64,000 nucleotides of DNA, taken from Burkholderia contaminans. Lineage in GTDB: Bacteria > Pseudomonadota > Gammaproteobacteria > Burkholderiales > Burkholderiaceae. A program made the translations under genes and the position numbers. Positions 16,889-26,767 of this stretch are shown in pieces (the stretch's first letter is position 1; each line of letters opens with the position of its first letter). The notes below the pieces were generated by a model that saw nothing but the letters and a program-made list of their open reading frames with translations, was not told the DNA's origin and made no database searches. The stretch covers positions 2,108,001-2,172,000 of the forward strand of contig NZ_CP090640.1 of the NCBI RefSeq assembly GCF_029633825.1, written 5' to 3'.

Positions 16889-17102
16889 GACAGACTCCAG
16901 AAGGCCAAAGAATCCTTGAATGGCCGCAATTTTACCCGTCGCGCCTTCCGTGCCGCCGGGTTTTTTCGTCCGGTTACACGGCTGGGCAGCCGGACCGGCC
17001 CGCTTTCCGGTGGGGGAAACCGGCGCGACACGCTTCGCGGCAACGGCAGGCGGTGTGATCGGACCCTGCGATTGCGCGCGGTTCCGGGAGTCTTCACACA
17101 AT

Positions 17103-17135
17103 AAAAAAGCCGGTGCCGCGACGGGCGGCACCGGC
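17103..17135 (-). terminator. Terminator of pepN
   Basis: Minus-strand GCCGGTGCCG ... CGGCACCGGC hairpin followed by TTTTTTAT. Confidence 0.9.
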
Positions 17136-17167
17136 TGTATCGCGCAGGCGCGATGCGGGCGATCGCG

Positions 17168-19861
17168 TTACGCGAGTGCCTTCTCGACGATCTCGCGCAC
17201 GTCGCGCGATTTCGCGCCGGCGGCAACCTGCTCGAGCGCTTCGCGCATCCGGTCGCGCAGTGCCGGCGTGAAGCGGCGCCACAGTTCCAGCGAGCGCGCG
17301 AGGCGCGCGGCAACCTGCGGGTTGATCGCATCGAGCGCGAGCACCTGTTCGGCCCAGAACGCGTAACCCGAGCCGTCCGCCGCGTGGAATTGCGCGGGGT
17401 TGGCCGCGCAGAAGCTGAAGATCAGCGAGCGGGCGCGGTTCGGATTCTTCAGGTTGAACGCCGGATGCGCGAGCAGCTTGCGCACTTTCGCGAGCGTCGG
17501 CTGCGCGGGCGTACCGCGTTGCGCGGCCTGCATCGCGAACCACTTGTCGATCACGAGCGCTTCCTTCTCGAAGCGGCGGTAGAAATCGTCGAGTGCGTGC
17601 TCGGCCGGTTCGGTCGCGCCGGCGGCCGCGGCGGACAGCAGCGCGCCGAGCGCAGCCGCGCGATCGGTCATGTTGTTCGCCGCGTCGTATTGCGCGGTCG
17701 CGAGGCGCACCGCATCGGCCGGATCCTCGAGCTCGGCGAGATACGCGAGCGCGAGGTTCTTCAGCGCGCGGCGGCCGGAGGCCTCCGGCGTCGGTTCGTA
17801 GGCGCCGGGCGTCTGGTGCTGCTCGTAGGCGGCGAGCCATTCCGCGCGCAGCGCGGTGGCGAGCCGGCGGCGCACGAACTGGCGCGCGCGATGCACGGCG
17901 GCCGGATCGGCTTCCGCCATCTGGTCGGCGAGGTAGGTTTCCGACGGCAGCGTCAGCGCGAGTTCGCGGAACGCCGGCGACAGCGTCGCGTCGGTCAGCA
18001 CGCGGCGGAACGCGGCGACGAAGTTCTCGCCGAGCGTGAGCGGCTCGTTCGCGGCCGCACGCGCGGCGAGTGTCAGCAGTGCGCGCGTCGCGAGGCGCTG
18101 GCCGGCCTCCCAGCGGTTGAACGGATCGCTGTCGTGCGCAAGCAGGAACGCGAGGTCGTCGTCGCTGTAGTCGTACTCGACGATCACCGGCGACGAGAAG
18201 TTGCGCAGCAGCGACGGCAGCGGGTGTTCCGGCACGTCGACGAACGTAAAGGTCTGCTCGGTGTCGGTGAAGTCGAGCACGCGCGTCGTGCCTGCGGCGG
18301 CGGCTTCGCCGTCGAGACGCAGCGGCAGGTCGCGGCCGTCGCGGCCGATCAGGCCGATCGCGAACGGAATCAGTAGCGGCCCCTGCTGCGTTTCGCGCGC
18401 GGCCGGCGACCCGTCGCCGTAGCCCTGCGCGAGCGTGACCGTATAACGGCGCGCGGCCGCGTCGTACGCGGTGCGCACCGACACGCGCGGCGTGCCCGCT
18501 TGGCTGTACCAGCGCTCGAACTGCGCGAGGTCGCGCCCGTTCGCGTCGGCCATTGCGTGACGGAAGTCGTCGCAGGTCACGGCGTGTCCGTCGTGGCGCT
18601 TGAAGTACAGGTCCATCCCCTTGCGGAAGCCGTCGCGGCCGAACAGCGTCTGGTACATCCGCACGACTTCCGAGCCTTTCTCGTAGACGGTCATCGTGTA
18701 GAAGTTGTTGATCTCGACGTAGCTTTCCGGGCGCACCGGGTGCGCCATCGGGCCCGCATCCTCGGCGAACTGCAGCTGGCGCAGCACGCGCACGTCCTCG
18801 ATGCGCTTGACCGCGCGGGCCGCCGATTCGACGTCGTCGCCCGCGGCCATGTCGGCCGAGAATTCCTGATCGCGGAACACCGTCAGGCCTTCCTTCAGGC
18901 TCAGCTGGAACCAGTCGCGGCAGGTCACGCGGTTGCCGGTCCAGTTGTGGAAGTACTCGTGTCCGACCACCGATTCGATGTTCGCGAAGTCGGTGTCGGT
19001 CGCGGTCTCGGGGTTCGCCAGCACGTACTTCGTGTTGAAGATGTTGAGCCCCTTGTTCTCCATCGCGCCCATGTTGAAGTCGCCCACCGCGACGATCATG
19101 AAGCGGTCGAGATCGAGCTCGAGGCCGAAGCGCTTCTCGTCCCAGCGGATCGAGTGGATCAGCGAATCCATCGCATGACGCGTCTTGTCGAGGTCGGCCG
19201 GCTCGACCCACACCTGCAGCAGCTTTTCCTTGCCTGAGCCGGTCGTGATCGTTTCCTCGATCGCGACGAGCTTGCCCGCGACCAGCGCGAACAGGTAGCT
19301 CGGCTTGCGGAACGGGTCTTCCCATCTCGCGAAGTGGCGGCCGTCGGGCAGGTCGCCGGAATCGACGAGGTTGCCGTTCGACAGCAGCACCGGGTACCCG
19401 GCCTTGTCGGCGCGCAGCGTCACCGTGTACGACGCCATCACGTCCGGGCGGTCGAGGAAGTAGGTGATGCGGCGGAAACCTTCGGCTTCGCACTGCGTGA
19501 AGAAGTTGCTGCTCGACACATAAAGGCCCGACAGCGTCGTATTCTGGTCGGGTGCGCATGCGCTTTCGAGCGTCAGCTCGAAGGCCTCGGGAACATTCTC
19601 GACGGTCAGCCCGTGCTCGTGCGTGCGCACGGCGCCATGCGGCGCGCCGTCCAGGTGCGCGCCGAGGAATTCGAGCGCTTCGCCCATCAACTCCAGGTGC
19701 GGCGCGGGCGCGGCGTCCGGATTGCGGCGCACGCGCATCGTGTTCCTGACGATCGTGCGGGCCGGCGCGAGATCGAATTCGAGCGCGACGGAATCGATGA
19801 GGAAGGCCGGCGGCGTGTAGTCGGCGCGGCGGATCACGGTGGAAGAGGCGTTGTCGGACAT
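17168..19861 (-). CDS. pepN: Aminopeptidase N, M1 zinc metallopeptidase
   Basis: An 897-residue cytosolic aminopeptidase that removes N-terminal residues from peptides. The zinc-binding HEYFH (about 300-304) with the downstream Glu in SLKEGLTVFRDQEF, and the exopeptidase GAMEN motif (about 265) are intact. Length and domain order (beta, catalytic, small beta, large helical) match E. coli PepN. Start ATG 19861 (MSDNASSTVIRRADY); a longer in-frame start at 19930 crosses sequence without similarity. Monocistronic, ending at a strong terminator before fbp. Confidence 0.96.
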   Translation of the reverse strand: MSDNASSTVIRRADYTPPAFLIDSVALEFDLAPARTIVRNTMRVRRNPDAAPAPHLELMGEALEFLGAHLDGAPHGAVRTHEHGLTVENVPEAFELTLESACAPDQNTTLSGLYVSSSNFFTQCEAEGFRRITYFLDRPDVMASYTVTLRADKAGYPVLLSNGNLVDSGDLPDGRHFARWEDPFRKPSYLFALVAGKLVAIEETITTGSGKEKLLQVWVEPADLDKTRHAMDSLIHSIRWDEKRFGLELDLDRFMIVAVGDFNMGAMENKGLNIFNTKYVLANPETATDTDFANIESVVGHEYFHNWTGNRVTCRDWFQLSLKEGLTVFRDQEFSADMAAGDDVESAARAVKRIEDVRVLRQLQFAEDAGPMAHPVRPESYVEINNFYTMTVYEKGSEVVRMYQTLFGRDGFRKGMDLYFKRHDGHAVTCDDFRHAMADANGRDLAQFERWYSQAGTPRVSVRTAYDAAARRYTVTLAQGYGDGSPAARETQQGPLLIPFAIGLIGRDGRDLPLRLDGEAAAAGTTRVLDFTDTEQTFTFVDVPEHPLPSLLRNFSSPVIVEYDYSDDDLAFLLAHDSDPFNRWEAGQRLATRALLTLAARAAANEPLTLGENFVAAFRRVLTDATLSPAFRELALTLPSETYLADQMAEADPAAVHRARQFVRRRLATALRAEWLAAYEQHQTPGAYEPTPEASGRRALKNLALAYLAELEDPADAVRLATAQYDAANNMTDRAAALGALLSAAAAGATEPAEHALDDFYRRFEKEALVIDKWFAMQAAQRGTPAQPTLAKVRKLLAHPAFNLKNPNRARSLIFSFCAANPAQFHAADGSGYAFWAEQVLALDAINPQVAARLARSLELWRRFTPALRDRMREALEQVAAGAKSRDVREIVEKALA

Positions 19862-19959
19862 GGTCGTCGAGATCGGTGGAGTAGGGGACGGGCCCGTGGC
19901 ACGGGCCGGGCGAACCGGGCCATTGTACAAAGGCTGGCGGCCGCGTGCCGGCCGAACTT

Positions 19960-19988
19960 TTTACCGGTTCCGGGAGTCCGCGTATTAT
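19960..19988 (+). promoter_or_regulatory. Candidate promoter of the DUF4136 lipoprotein gene
   Basis: TTTACC (19960-19965), 17 bp, TATTAT (19983-19988), 60 bases before the ATG. Confidence 0.5.
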
Positions 19989-20048
19989 CGGCATCCCGTT
20001 ACGGTTCGCGCGGTGCGACGAACGGGTGACGGATCGAAGAGGATCAAC

Positions 20049-20747
20049 ATGAAACGCGAATGGATTCAACGCGGTGCGGGCTGGGCGGCGGCGCTGTGCG
20101 TGGCGCTGCTGACCGGCTGTACCAGCTACGTGACGACCCAGGTCACGGCCTTCTCCGACTGGAGCGGCAGCGACGCGACACGCACCTATGCGTTCACGCG
20201 CACCGACGCGCAGAAGAACAGCATCGAGCAGTCGACCTACGAGCCGATCGTCGCGAACGAGCTGTCGACGTATGCGTTCCGGCAGGTGCCGCAGGCGCAG
20301 GCGCGGTACCTCGTCGGGCTGACCTATGCGGTCGGCAGCGATCTCGTGACGGTACCGCAGCCGGTCTATTACGATCCGTGGTTCGCGCCCGGGCCGTACT
20401 GGCGGCGCGGGCCGTGGGGCCCGTGGGGTCCCTGGGGGCCGATGCCGGCCGGCTACGTCGCGCAGACATACCAGGTGTTCGACTACACGCTTGGCATCCG
20501 CATCACCGAGCGCGCGACGGGCAAGGAGGTGTACAACGTGTCCGCGCGCACGACCGGCGACAACGGCACGCTGCTGTACGCGATGCCGTTCCTCGCGCGC
20601 AGCGCGCTCGCTGATTTCCCGCTGTCCAACGGCGCGGTTCGCTCGGTCCGGCTGCCGGTCGACAAGCGCGGCGGCTCGGCGGCGCCGGCTGCCAACGAGC
20701 GCGCGGTGCCGGCGGCGCCCGCCTCGGGTGCTGCCGCCGCGAAGTAA
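20049..20747 (+). CDS. DUF4136 outer-membrane-type lipoprotein
   Basis: A 232-residue lipoprotein. The signal peptide runs to a lipobox LLTGC (Cys near residue 22), followed by TSYVTTQVTAF. The body has the DUF4136 pattern of strands (YAFTRTDAQKNSIEQSTYEP) and a low-complexity aromatic Gly/Pro/Trp loop around residues 110-137 with repeated GPWGPW. The C-terminal 25 residues are Ala/Pro-rich. Residue +2 after the Cys is Thr-Ser rather than Asp, so outer-membrane sorting is expected. Function unknown. Confidence 0.9.
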   Translation: MKREWIQRGAGWAAALCVALLTGCTSYVTTQVTAFSDWSGSDATRTYAFTRTDAQKNSIEQSTYEPIVANELSTYAFRQVPQAQARYLVGLTYAVGSDLVTVPQPVYYDPWFAPGPYWRRGPWGPWGPWGPMPAGYVAQTYQVFDYTLGIRITERATGKEVYNVSARTTGDNGTLLYAMPFLARSALADFPLSNGAVRSVRLPVDKRGGSAAPAANERAVPAAPASGAAAAK

Positions 20748-20799
20748 CGCGGTATCCCTCTCGGCGCGGCCGTCCGGCCGCGCCGGCCATGCCCTTCCG

Positions 20800-21372
20800 T
20801 CAGACCCCGATACCCAGCAGCGCCAGCGCGCCGAGCACGACGAACAGCACGGCCGCGATCGCGTGCACGAGCTTCGTCGGCAGGCGGTGCGCGAAGCGGT
20901 CGCCGAGCAGGATCGCGGGCACGTTCGCGAGCATCATCCCGAACGTCGTGCCGGCCACGACACCGATGTAGTCCTGGAAGCGCGCGGCGAGCGCGACGGT
21001 CGCGATCTGCGTCTTGTCGCCCATTTCCGCGAGGAAGAATGCGACGAGGGTCGCACCGAACACGCCCAGCCGCGAGCGGTTGGCATTGGCTTCGTCGGCA
21101 TCGAGCTTGTCCGGCACGAGGATCCACAACCCCATCGCGATGAACGAGAATGCGAGCGCCCAGCGCATGATCGACGGCGTGACGAGCGCGCCGAGCCATT
21201 CGCCGAGCGCGCCGGCGAAACCGTGGTTCACGAGCGTCGCGACGAGCACGCCGAGAATGATCGGCACCGGCTTGCGATAGCGCGCGGCCAGTACGAGGGA
21301 AAGCAGTTGGGTCTTGTCGCCGATTTCAGCGAGGGCGACGGCGCCGGTGGAGATCAGGAAGGCTTGGGACAC
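20800..21372 (-). CDS. TMEM165/GDT1 family manganese exporter
   Basis: A 190-residue inner-membrane protein of six helices in two related halves, each with the family motif: AEIGDKTQ (about 15-22) and AEMGDKTQ (about 108-115). The acidic and Thr/Gln residues form the cation site. Bacterial GDT1 proteins export Mn2+ (MneA/MntX type). The start is GTG at 21372 (VSQAFLISTG), with GGAA 8 bases upstream. The preceding region folds as a manganese riboswitch, which ties the gene to Mn2+ detoxification. An ORF extension to 21555 only translates that RNA element. Confidence 0.93.
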   Translation of the reverse strand: MSQAFLISTGAVALAEIGDKTQLLSLVLAARYRKPVPIILGVLVATLVNHGFAGALGEWLGALVTPSIMRWALAFSFIAMGLWILVPDKLDADEANANRSRLGVFGATLVAFFLAEMGDKTQIATVALAARFQDYIGVVAGTTFGMMLANVPAILLGDRFAHRLPTKLVHAIAAVLFVVLGALALLGIGV

Positions 21373-21453
21373 GTATGGGGTTCCACGGGCCGATGTTGTG
21401 CGTGCGAGCGACGATCCACCGCGCGCCGGGCCCTGATGCGGCGCGCTGTGAAC

Positions 21454-21580
21454 CATCGGTCTCGCCAGGCCTAGGTGGCTGCGTCCGCCATGGCCGTATG
21501 GCCAAGTCTGTTGACGGACGCCTCCGTCACGATGCGCGCCGGGGGCGCGGGACATCGAGCGGAGCGGCTACTCCCCAATG
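21454..21580 (-). promoter_or_regulatory. yybP-ykoY manganese riboswitch
   Basis: On the minus strand the conserved landmarks occur in order: ATTGGGGAGTAGCC (5' strand), GTCAACAGACT in the middle, and GGCGAGACCGATGG (3' strand). CATTGG and CCGATG form the closing P1 stem. These are the signature loops of the Mn2+-sensing yybP-ykoY class, which turns on exporters of the GDT1, MntP or P-type families. About 80 nt separate the aptamer from the GTG start. Confidence 0.88.
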
Positions 21581-21734
21581 AGCGGCGAATTCTAGCACGG
21601 CGCGTTACGCGCGGGAAAGCGGTTGGCGGGCGCTACGCCCCGAGTCGGGGCGGGATCGGCGCATGGCAAGCTCGGCGGCCCGGCGCGCGCGGCGGTGGAT
21701 GCCCGCACGTGCCGGGGCGCACCCCGGCAGGTCG

Positions 21735-23051
21735 TTACGCGGCGGGGCGGGGTGCCGCGCCGCGCTCGTGGACGAGTTGGCCGGCCGCATAGGTGCGGTA
21801 CACCGCGCGGTCGTCGCCGAGCAGCGCGAACGCGAACAGCAGTTCCTCGAGCGAATCCGCACGCTTCGTGCGGCGTGCGAGCAGCGGCGTGGCTTGCGGA
21901 TCGAGCACGACGAAGTCGGCTTCGGTACGCGGTGCGAGCGTGCCGACCGTGTCGGCGAGGTCGAGCGCCTGCGCGGCGCCGGCCGTTGCGAGCCAGAACA
22001 TCCGCGTCGCGGTCAGGTGGTGGCCCGACAGCCGCGCGACCTTGTGCGCTTCGTTCATCGTCTGCAGCATCGAGAACGACGTGCCGCCGCCGACGTCGGT
22101 CGCGAGCGTGACGGGCACGTCGTATTCGCCGGCCTTGTCGAAATCGAACAGCCCGCTGCCGAGGAAGAAGTTCGACGTCGGGCAGTGCGCGACGACGGTT
22201 CGCGTCTCGGCCATCCGGCGGCGGTCCTCGTCGTCGAGGTGGATGCAGTGGCCGTACACCGCGCGCGGGCGCAGCAGCCCGTAGCGGTCGTAGATGTCGA
22301 GATAGCTGCGATGGCCGGGGAACAGCTCGCCCACCCATTTCACCTCGTCGACGTTTTCCGCGACGTGGCTCTGCACGAACACGTCCGGATGGCGGCGTGC
22401 GAGTTCGCCGCACGCCTCGAGCTGCGCCTCGGTCGACGTCGGCGCGAAGCGCGGCGTGAGCGCGTACATCTGGCGCCCCTTGCCGTGCCAGCGGTCGATC
22501 AGCTCGGCGCTGTCGTCATAGCCTGATTGCGCGGTATCGCGCAGGAACTCGGGGCAGTTGCGGTCCATCAGCACCTTGCCCGCGATCATCCGCAGGTCGC
22601 GCGCGTCGCTCGCCGCGAACAGCGCATCGGCCGACTGCTTGTGCACCGTGCAGTAGACGAGCGCGCTCGTCGTGCCGCAGGCGAGCAGTTCGTCGACGAA
22701 GAAGTCGGCGACTTCGCGCGCGTGCTCGGGATCGCCGAACTGGCGCTCGGTCGGGAACGTGTACTTGTCCAGCCACGGCAGCAGGCCCGGTGCCGGCGAC
22801 GCGATCATGTCCGTCTGCGGATAGTGGATGTGCGTGTCGATGAAGCCGGGCACGATCAGCTTGTCGCGCAGCTCATGGACGATCGCGTCGCGCGCGAGCG
22901 TCGCGGCGAGCTGCGCGTACGGGCCGGCCGCGACGACCTTGCCGTCGTCGACGATCAGGAGGCCGTCGGTCTCGTAGATCGCGGCCTGGCTCGATTGCGC
23001 CGGGTCGCCGTTGAAGGTCAGTAACTGGGAACGGAAAGCGGTTTGCGTCAT
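21735..23051 (-). CDS. guaD: Guanine deaminase
   Basis: A 438-residue amidohydrolase that converts guanine to xanthine. The metal site HIHYPQTDMI (about 70), RFAPTST, the VQSHVAENVDEV segment, GHCIHLDDED and the LATDVGGGTSFSM motif with the last Asp are all present and typical of bacterial GuaD. ATG 23051 (MTQTAFRSQL). It lies on the same strand as the adenine/adenosine deaminase and xdhC genes, forming a purine catabolic group, though separated from the deaminase by 371 bases of non-coding DNA. Confidence 0.95.
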   Translation of the reverse strand: MTQTAFRSQLLTFNGDPAQSSQAAIYETDGLLIVDDGKVVAAGPYAQLAATLARDAIVHELRDKLIVPGFIDTHIHYPQTDMIASPAPGLLPWLDKYTFPTERQFGDPEHAREVADFFVDELLACGTTSALVYCTVHKQSADALFAASDARDLRMIAGKVLMDRNCPEFLRDTAQSGYDDSAELIDRWHGKGRQMYALTPRFAPTSTEAQLEACGELARRHPDVFVQSHVAENVDEVKWVGELFPGHRSYLDIYDRYGLLRPRAVYGHCIHLDDEDRRRMAETRTVVAHCPTSNFFLGSGLFDFDKAGEYDVPVTLATDVGGGTSFSMLQTMNEAHKVARLSGHHLTATRMFWLATAGAAQALDLADTVGTLAPRTEADFVVLDPQATPLLARRTKRADSLEELLFAFALLGDDRAVYRTYAAGQLVHERGAAPRPAA

Positions 23052-23422
23052 GACGAATGATCCTGCATCAAGGTAAGGCGAACAGAAGAAAACGGGCGAC
23101 GCCGCACGGCGGCAAGACAGCGCCTGGCGAGCGGGTGCGGCACGCTGCGTGCGGCACGACCGGATGCGATTGCGCGGGCGAACGTGGCGGCCGAAGCCGC
23201 CCGCGAGTGGTTGCCGGCGGGCCTCGCAGCCGTTGCGCTCACGACCGATGCGGCCTTGAGCGAAACGGCAAATCGCGACGGCAGGCACGCGCGAGCGACG
23301 ACGAACAGCGCCGTCGCCGCGCGCTCACGCACGCGATAGTCCCGGCGCAAGGCCGGGCCGGTGGTCGCGAAGCGGATGCCGTTGCCGTGTTTCATCTGTC
23401 CAGCGTTCCTCGATGCCGGCCG
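23052..23422. other. 371-base gap between guaD and the deaminase gene
   Basis: No credible ORF on either strand; Arg/Ala-rich frames here look like GC-rich shadows. I see no terminator with a T tract and no clear promoter. Confidence 0.5.
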
Positions 23423-24466
<1,044 letters not shown>

Positions 24467-25483
24467 TCAGTAGGTAGGGGAAGCCTGCGTGGACGCGTTC
24501 GCATTCGCGTTGGCCTCGACGGCCTGCAGCAATTGCGCAGCCACCGAGATCGCGATCACTTCGGGTGCCTTGTCGATGATGCCCTCGACACCGATCGGGC
24601 AGCGCATCCGTGCCACCTGGGCCGGGTCGATGCCGATCGCGGCGAGGCGATGATCGAACTGCACGCGTTTCGTGTGCGATCCGGTCATCCCGAAGTACGC
24701 GTAGTCGCCGCGCCGCAAAATACGCTCGGCCAGCACGAAATCGAGTGCGTGGTCGTGCGTCATCACGACGAAGTATGACTGCGGCGGTGCGGCGTCGACC
24801 GCGTCGGCCGGGGCAGCGGCCGCTTCGATCGCGAGGTTGCCGATGCCGGCGAGCGCGTCGGCCGGCGGGAACACCGCATCGGGCCCGTCGATCCAGCGCA
24901 CGTGGCACGGCAGCGTCGCCAGCACCTTCACGAGCGCGGTGCCGATGTGCCCGGCGCCGAACAGCACGACGGGGAACGCATACGGCGCGATCGTTTCGGT
25001 CATCAGCGACACGCCGCCGGTTTCCCACAGCAGGCAGTCGGCACGCGCGGCTTCCGATTCGGGCTCGCTCAACAGCGGCGCGCCCGGTGAGGGGCCGAAT
25101 GATACGCTACGCACGGTCGCGGCGCCGGCCGCGACACGCTTCGCGAGCGACATGATCCAGCCGAGATCGCCCACATCGAGCCGCTCGAACGCGAGCACCA
25201 CGGCGCCGCCGCAGCACTGGCCGAGACTCGGGCCGAGCGCGAGCCGTTCGAGCCGGCGCGCGTGCGGCACGTGCGCGCCATCCTTGAGCAGATGCCGCGC
25301 GATCTCGATCGCCTTCCATTCCAGATGACCGCCGCCGATCGTATGGCGGGCCATGTCGCGCGTGACGAGCATCTTGGTGCCGGCTTCGCGCGGCGCGGAG
25401 CCGTCGGTGTGCGCGACCGTCACGAGCACGGCCGCTTCGCCATGTGCGAGCAGTTGCTGCAGATCGCCGAGCCAGGCTTCCAT
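24467..25483 (-). CDS. xdhC: Xanthine dehydrogenase accessory protein XdhC
   Basis: A 338-residue chaperone that binds the molybdenum cofactor, promotes its sulfuration and inserts it into xanthine dehydrogenase. The N-terminal XdhC/CoxI domain has TDGSAPREAGTKMLV and the Gly/Cys-rich GQCCGGAVVLAFE; the C-terminal Rossmann domain has VVLFGAGHIGTALVKVL and YFGMTGSHTKR. ATG 25483 (MEAWLGDLQQLL). It heads a group with the deaminase and guaD. The enzyme subunits xdhA and xdhB, normally directly upstream, are absent from the window. Confidence 0.93.
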   Translation of the reverse strand: MEAWLGDLQQLLAHGEAAVLVTVAHTDGSAPREAGTKMLVTRDMARHTIGGGHLEWKAIEIARHLLKDGAHVPHARRLERLALGPSLGQCCGGAVVLAFERLDVGDLGWIMSLAKRVAAGAATVRSVSFGPSPGAPLLSEPESEAARADCLLWETGGVSLMTETIAPYAFPVVLFGAGHIGTALVKVLATLPCHVRWIDGPDAVFPPADALAGIGNLAIEAAAAPADAVDAAPPQSYFVVMTHDHALDFVLAERILRRGDYAYFGMTGSHTKRVQFDHRLAAIGIDPAQVARMRCPIGVEGIIDKAPEVIAISVAAQLLQAVEANANANASTQASPTY

Positions 25484-26115
25484 CAGCACGCTCCGTTCGG
25501 GGCGACGCGGCACGACACGCGGCGCGGGCTGGCGGGCGCGGCGGCAACGATGGCGGACGGGAGCGAGGCGGGCCGGCCGCACGGCCGATGCAGTGCGGCG
25601 GCAGCGCGCGAACGGCGCGCGCGGTCGGCACCGCCGGATGCGCGGACGCCATGAGGATGACGGATGCGGATGGTTTGCGTTGTCATGATGAATCCAGTCG
25701 ACATTGCGGATCGGGCGCGCGTTACGCAGGGGTGGTGAGACCGCCTGGCCTCGCGCACGTAGATCGCCATCCAGTCACGAAGATAGCACCGCAAGGCGAC
25801 GGGAACATTGCCAGGCGGTGATCCGGACTATCAGGAGGCGATCATGTCGATCATAGGCCCGCCGCGCGGGATCGGGGCGCCGATGCGTGCACATCGGGCC
25901 GAAACGCAGGCGTGGCGGGGCTGGGCGCGGAAGTCGCGCGATGCGCGTTCGCCCGGAGAGCCGGGCGGCGGCGGGGTAGGTGTTTACGCTTGACGGGCCG
26001 GATGCGGCTCGCCGGGCCGGGACGGCGGGTGCGCCGGAGCCGGGCGGCTACCGGCCGGCGGCAGTGTGCGCCCCGGGGCGAGCGGGCCGCGCGCAGGCCG
26101 GTCGAAACCGGCCGG
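25484..26115. other. 632-base gene-free gap upstream of xdhC
   Basis: No credible gene on either strand. The only frame of note is a minus-strand ORF whose last codons overlap the xdhC ATG. It has an internal MTTQTIRIRHPHGV start but then reads Arg/Ala/Pro repeats with no similarity to a known family. This is where xdhA-xdhB would be expected. Confidence 0.5.
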
Positions 26116-26628
26116 TCAGGCCGCGAGCTTGCGGCGATGGCGCCAGAGGCTCGCGACCACGGCGATCAGGATCACCGCGAAGCCGATCAGCGCCCAGCCG
26201 GGCAGCAGGATGCCGAAGATCGGCGGGTAGACCGTCTCGCACAGCCCGGCGACCTTGAACATCCCGGGGAACCACTGCGCGGGCGGCAGGCTGTCGACGA
26301 TCGGCTGCAGCGTGTCGAAACCGCAGCTGAAGCCCGGATTCATCTGGATCGACAGGTGCCGGGCGGCCGTGCCGACGCCGCCGGCCGCGGCGATCGCGAT
26401 CAGCAGCTCGAGCACCCAGACGCCGCGCCAGTTGCGGATCCCGGCGGCCAGGAACGCGAAGATCCCGATCGCGCAGAAGAAGTAGCGCTGGATGATGCAC
26501 AGCGGGCACGGATCTTCGTTCTTCACGTACTGCAGGTACAGCGCACCGGCCAGCAGGGCGATGCACACCCACCCGAGCAGCATCAGCAGGCGGCGTTCGC
26601 GGCGGAGTGCGAGCGTGTAGTCGTTCAT
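26116..26628 (-). CDS. dsbB: Disulfide bond formation protein DsbB
   Basis: A 170-residue inner-membrane protein with four helices that reoxidises periplasmic DsbA and passes electrons to quinones. The first redox pair CPLC is at 41-44 in the first periplasmic loop, the second pair is C102 (GFSCGF) and C130 (GLCETV) in the second loop. Arg48 after the CPLC (IIQRYFF) is the quinone-linked residue region. ATG 26628 ([12 protein letters not shown]). It stands between the amidase and the xdhC gap; no partner dsbA nearby. Confidence 0.95.
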   Translation of the reverse strand: MNDYTLALRRERRLLMLLGWVCIALLAGALYLQYVKNEDPCPLCIIQRYFFCAIGIFAFLAAGIRNWRGVWVLELLIAIAAAGGVGTAARHLSIQMNPGFSCGFDTLQPIVDSLPPAQWFPGMFKVAGLCETVYPPIFGILLPGWALIGFAVILIAVVASLWRHRRKLAA

Positions 26629-26767
26629 GTCGGCGGGGTTCCTCGTGGGTCGGTCCGGAAAACAATCGCGCGATTTTAGCGCGAATGGTCTGGCACGAAA
26701 CTGACAGCGCGCGTGCGGCAACCTGCCGCATCGCGCGTCGTGTCCGCCGGCGTTTGGACGGTTGCGC

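Noticed and set aside
25483..25794. Minus-strand ORF ending on the xdhC start, considered as an XdhA remnant because of MTTQTIR
   Set aside because: After the first seven residues the sequence has no [2Fe-2S] cysteines or other XdhA features in any frame; the match is too short.
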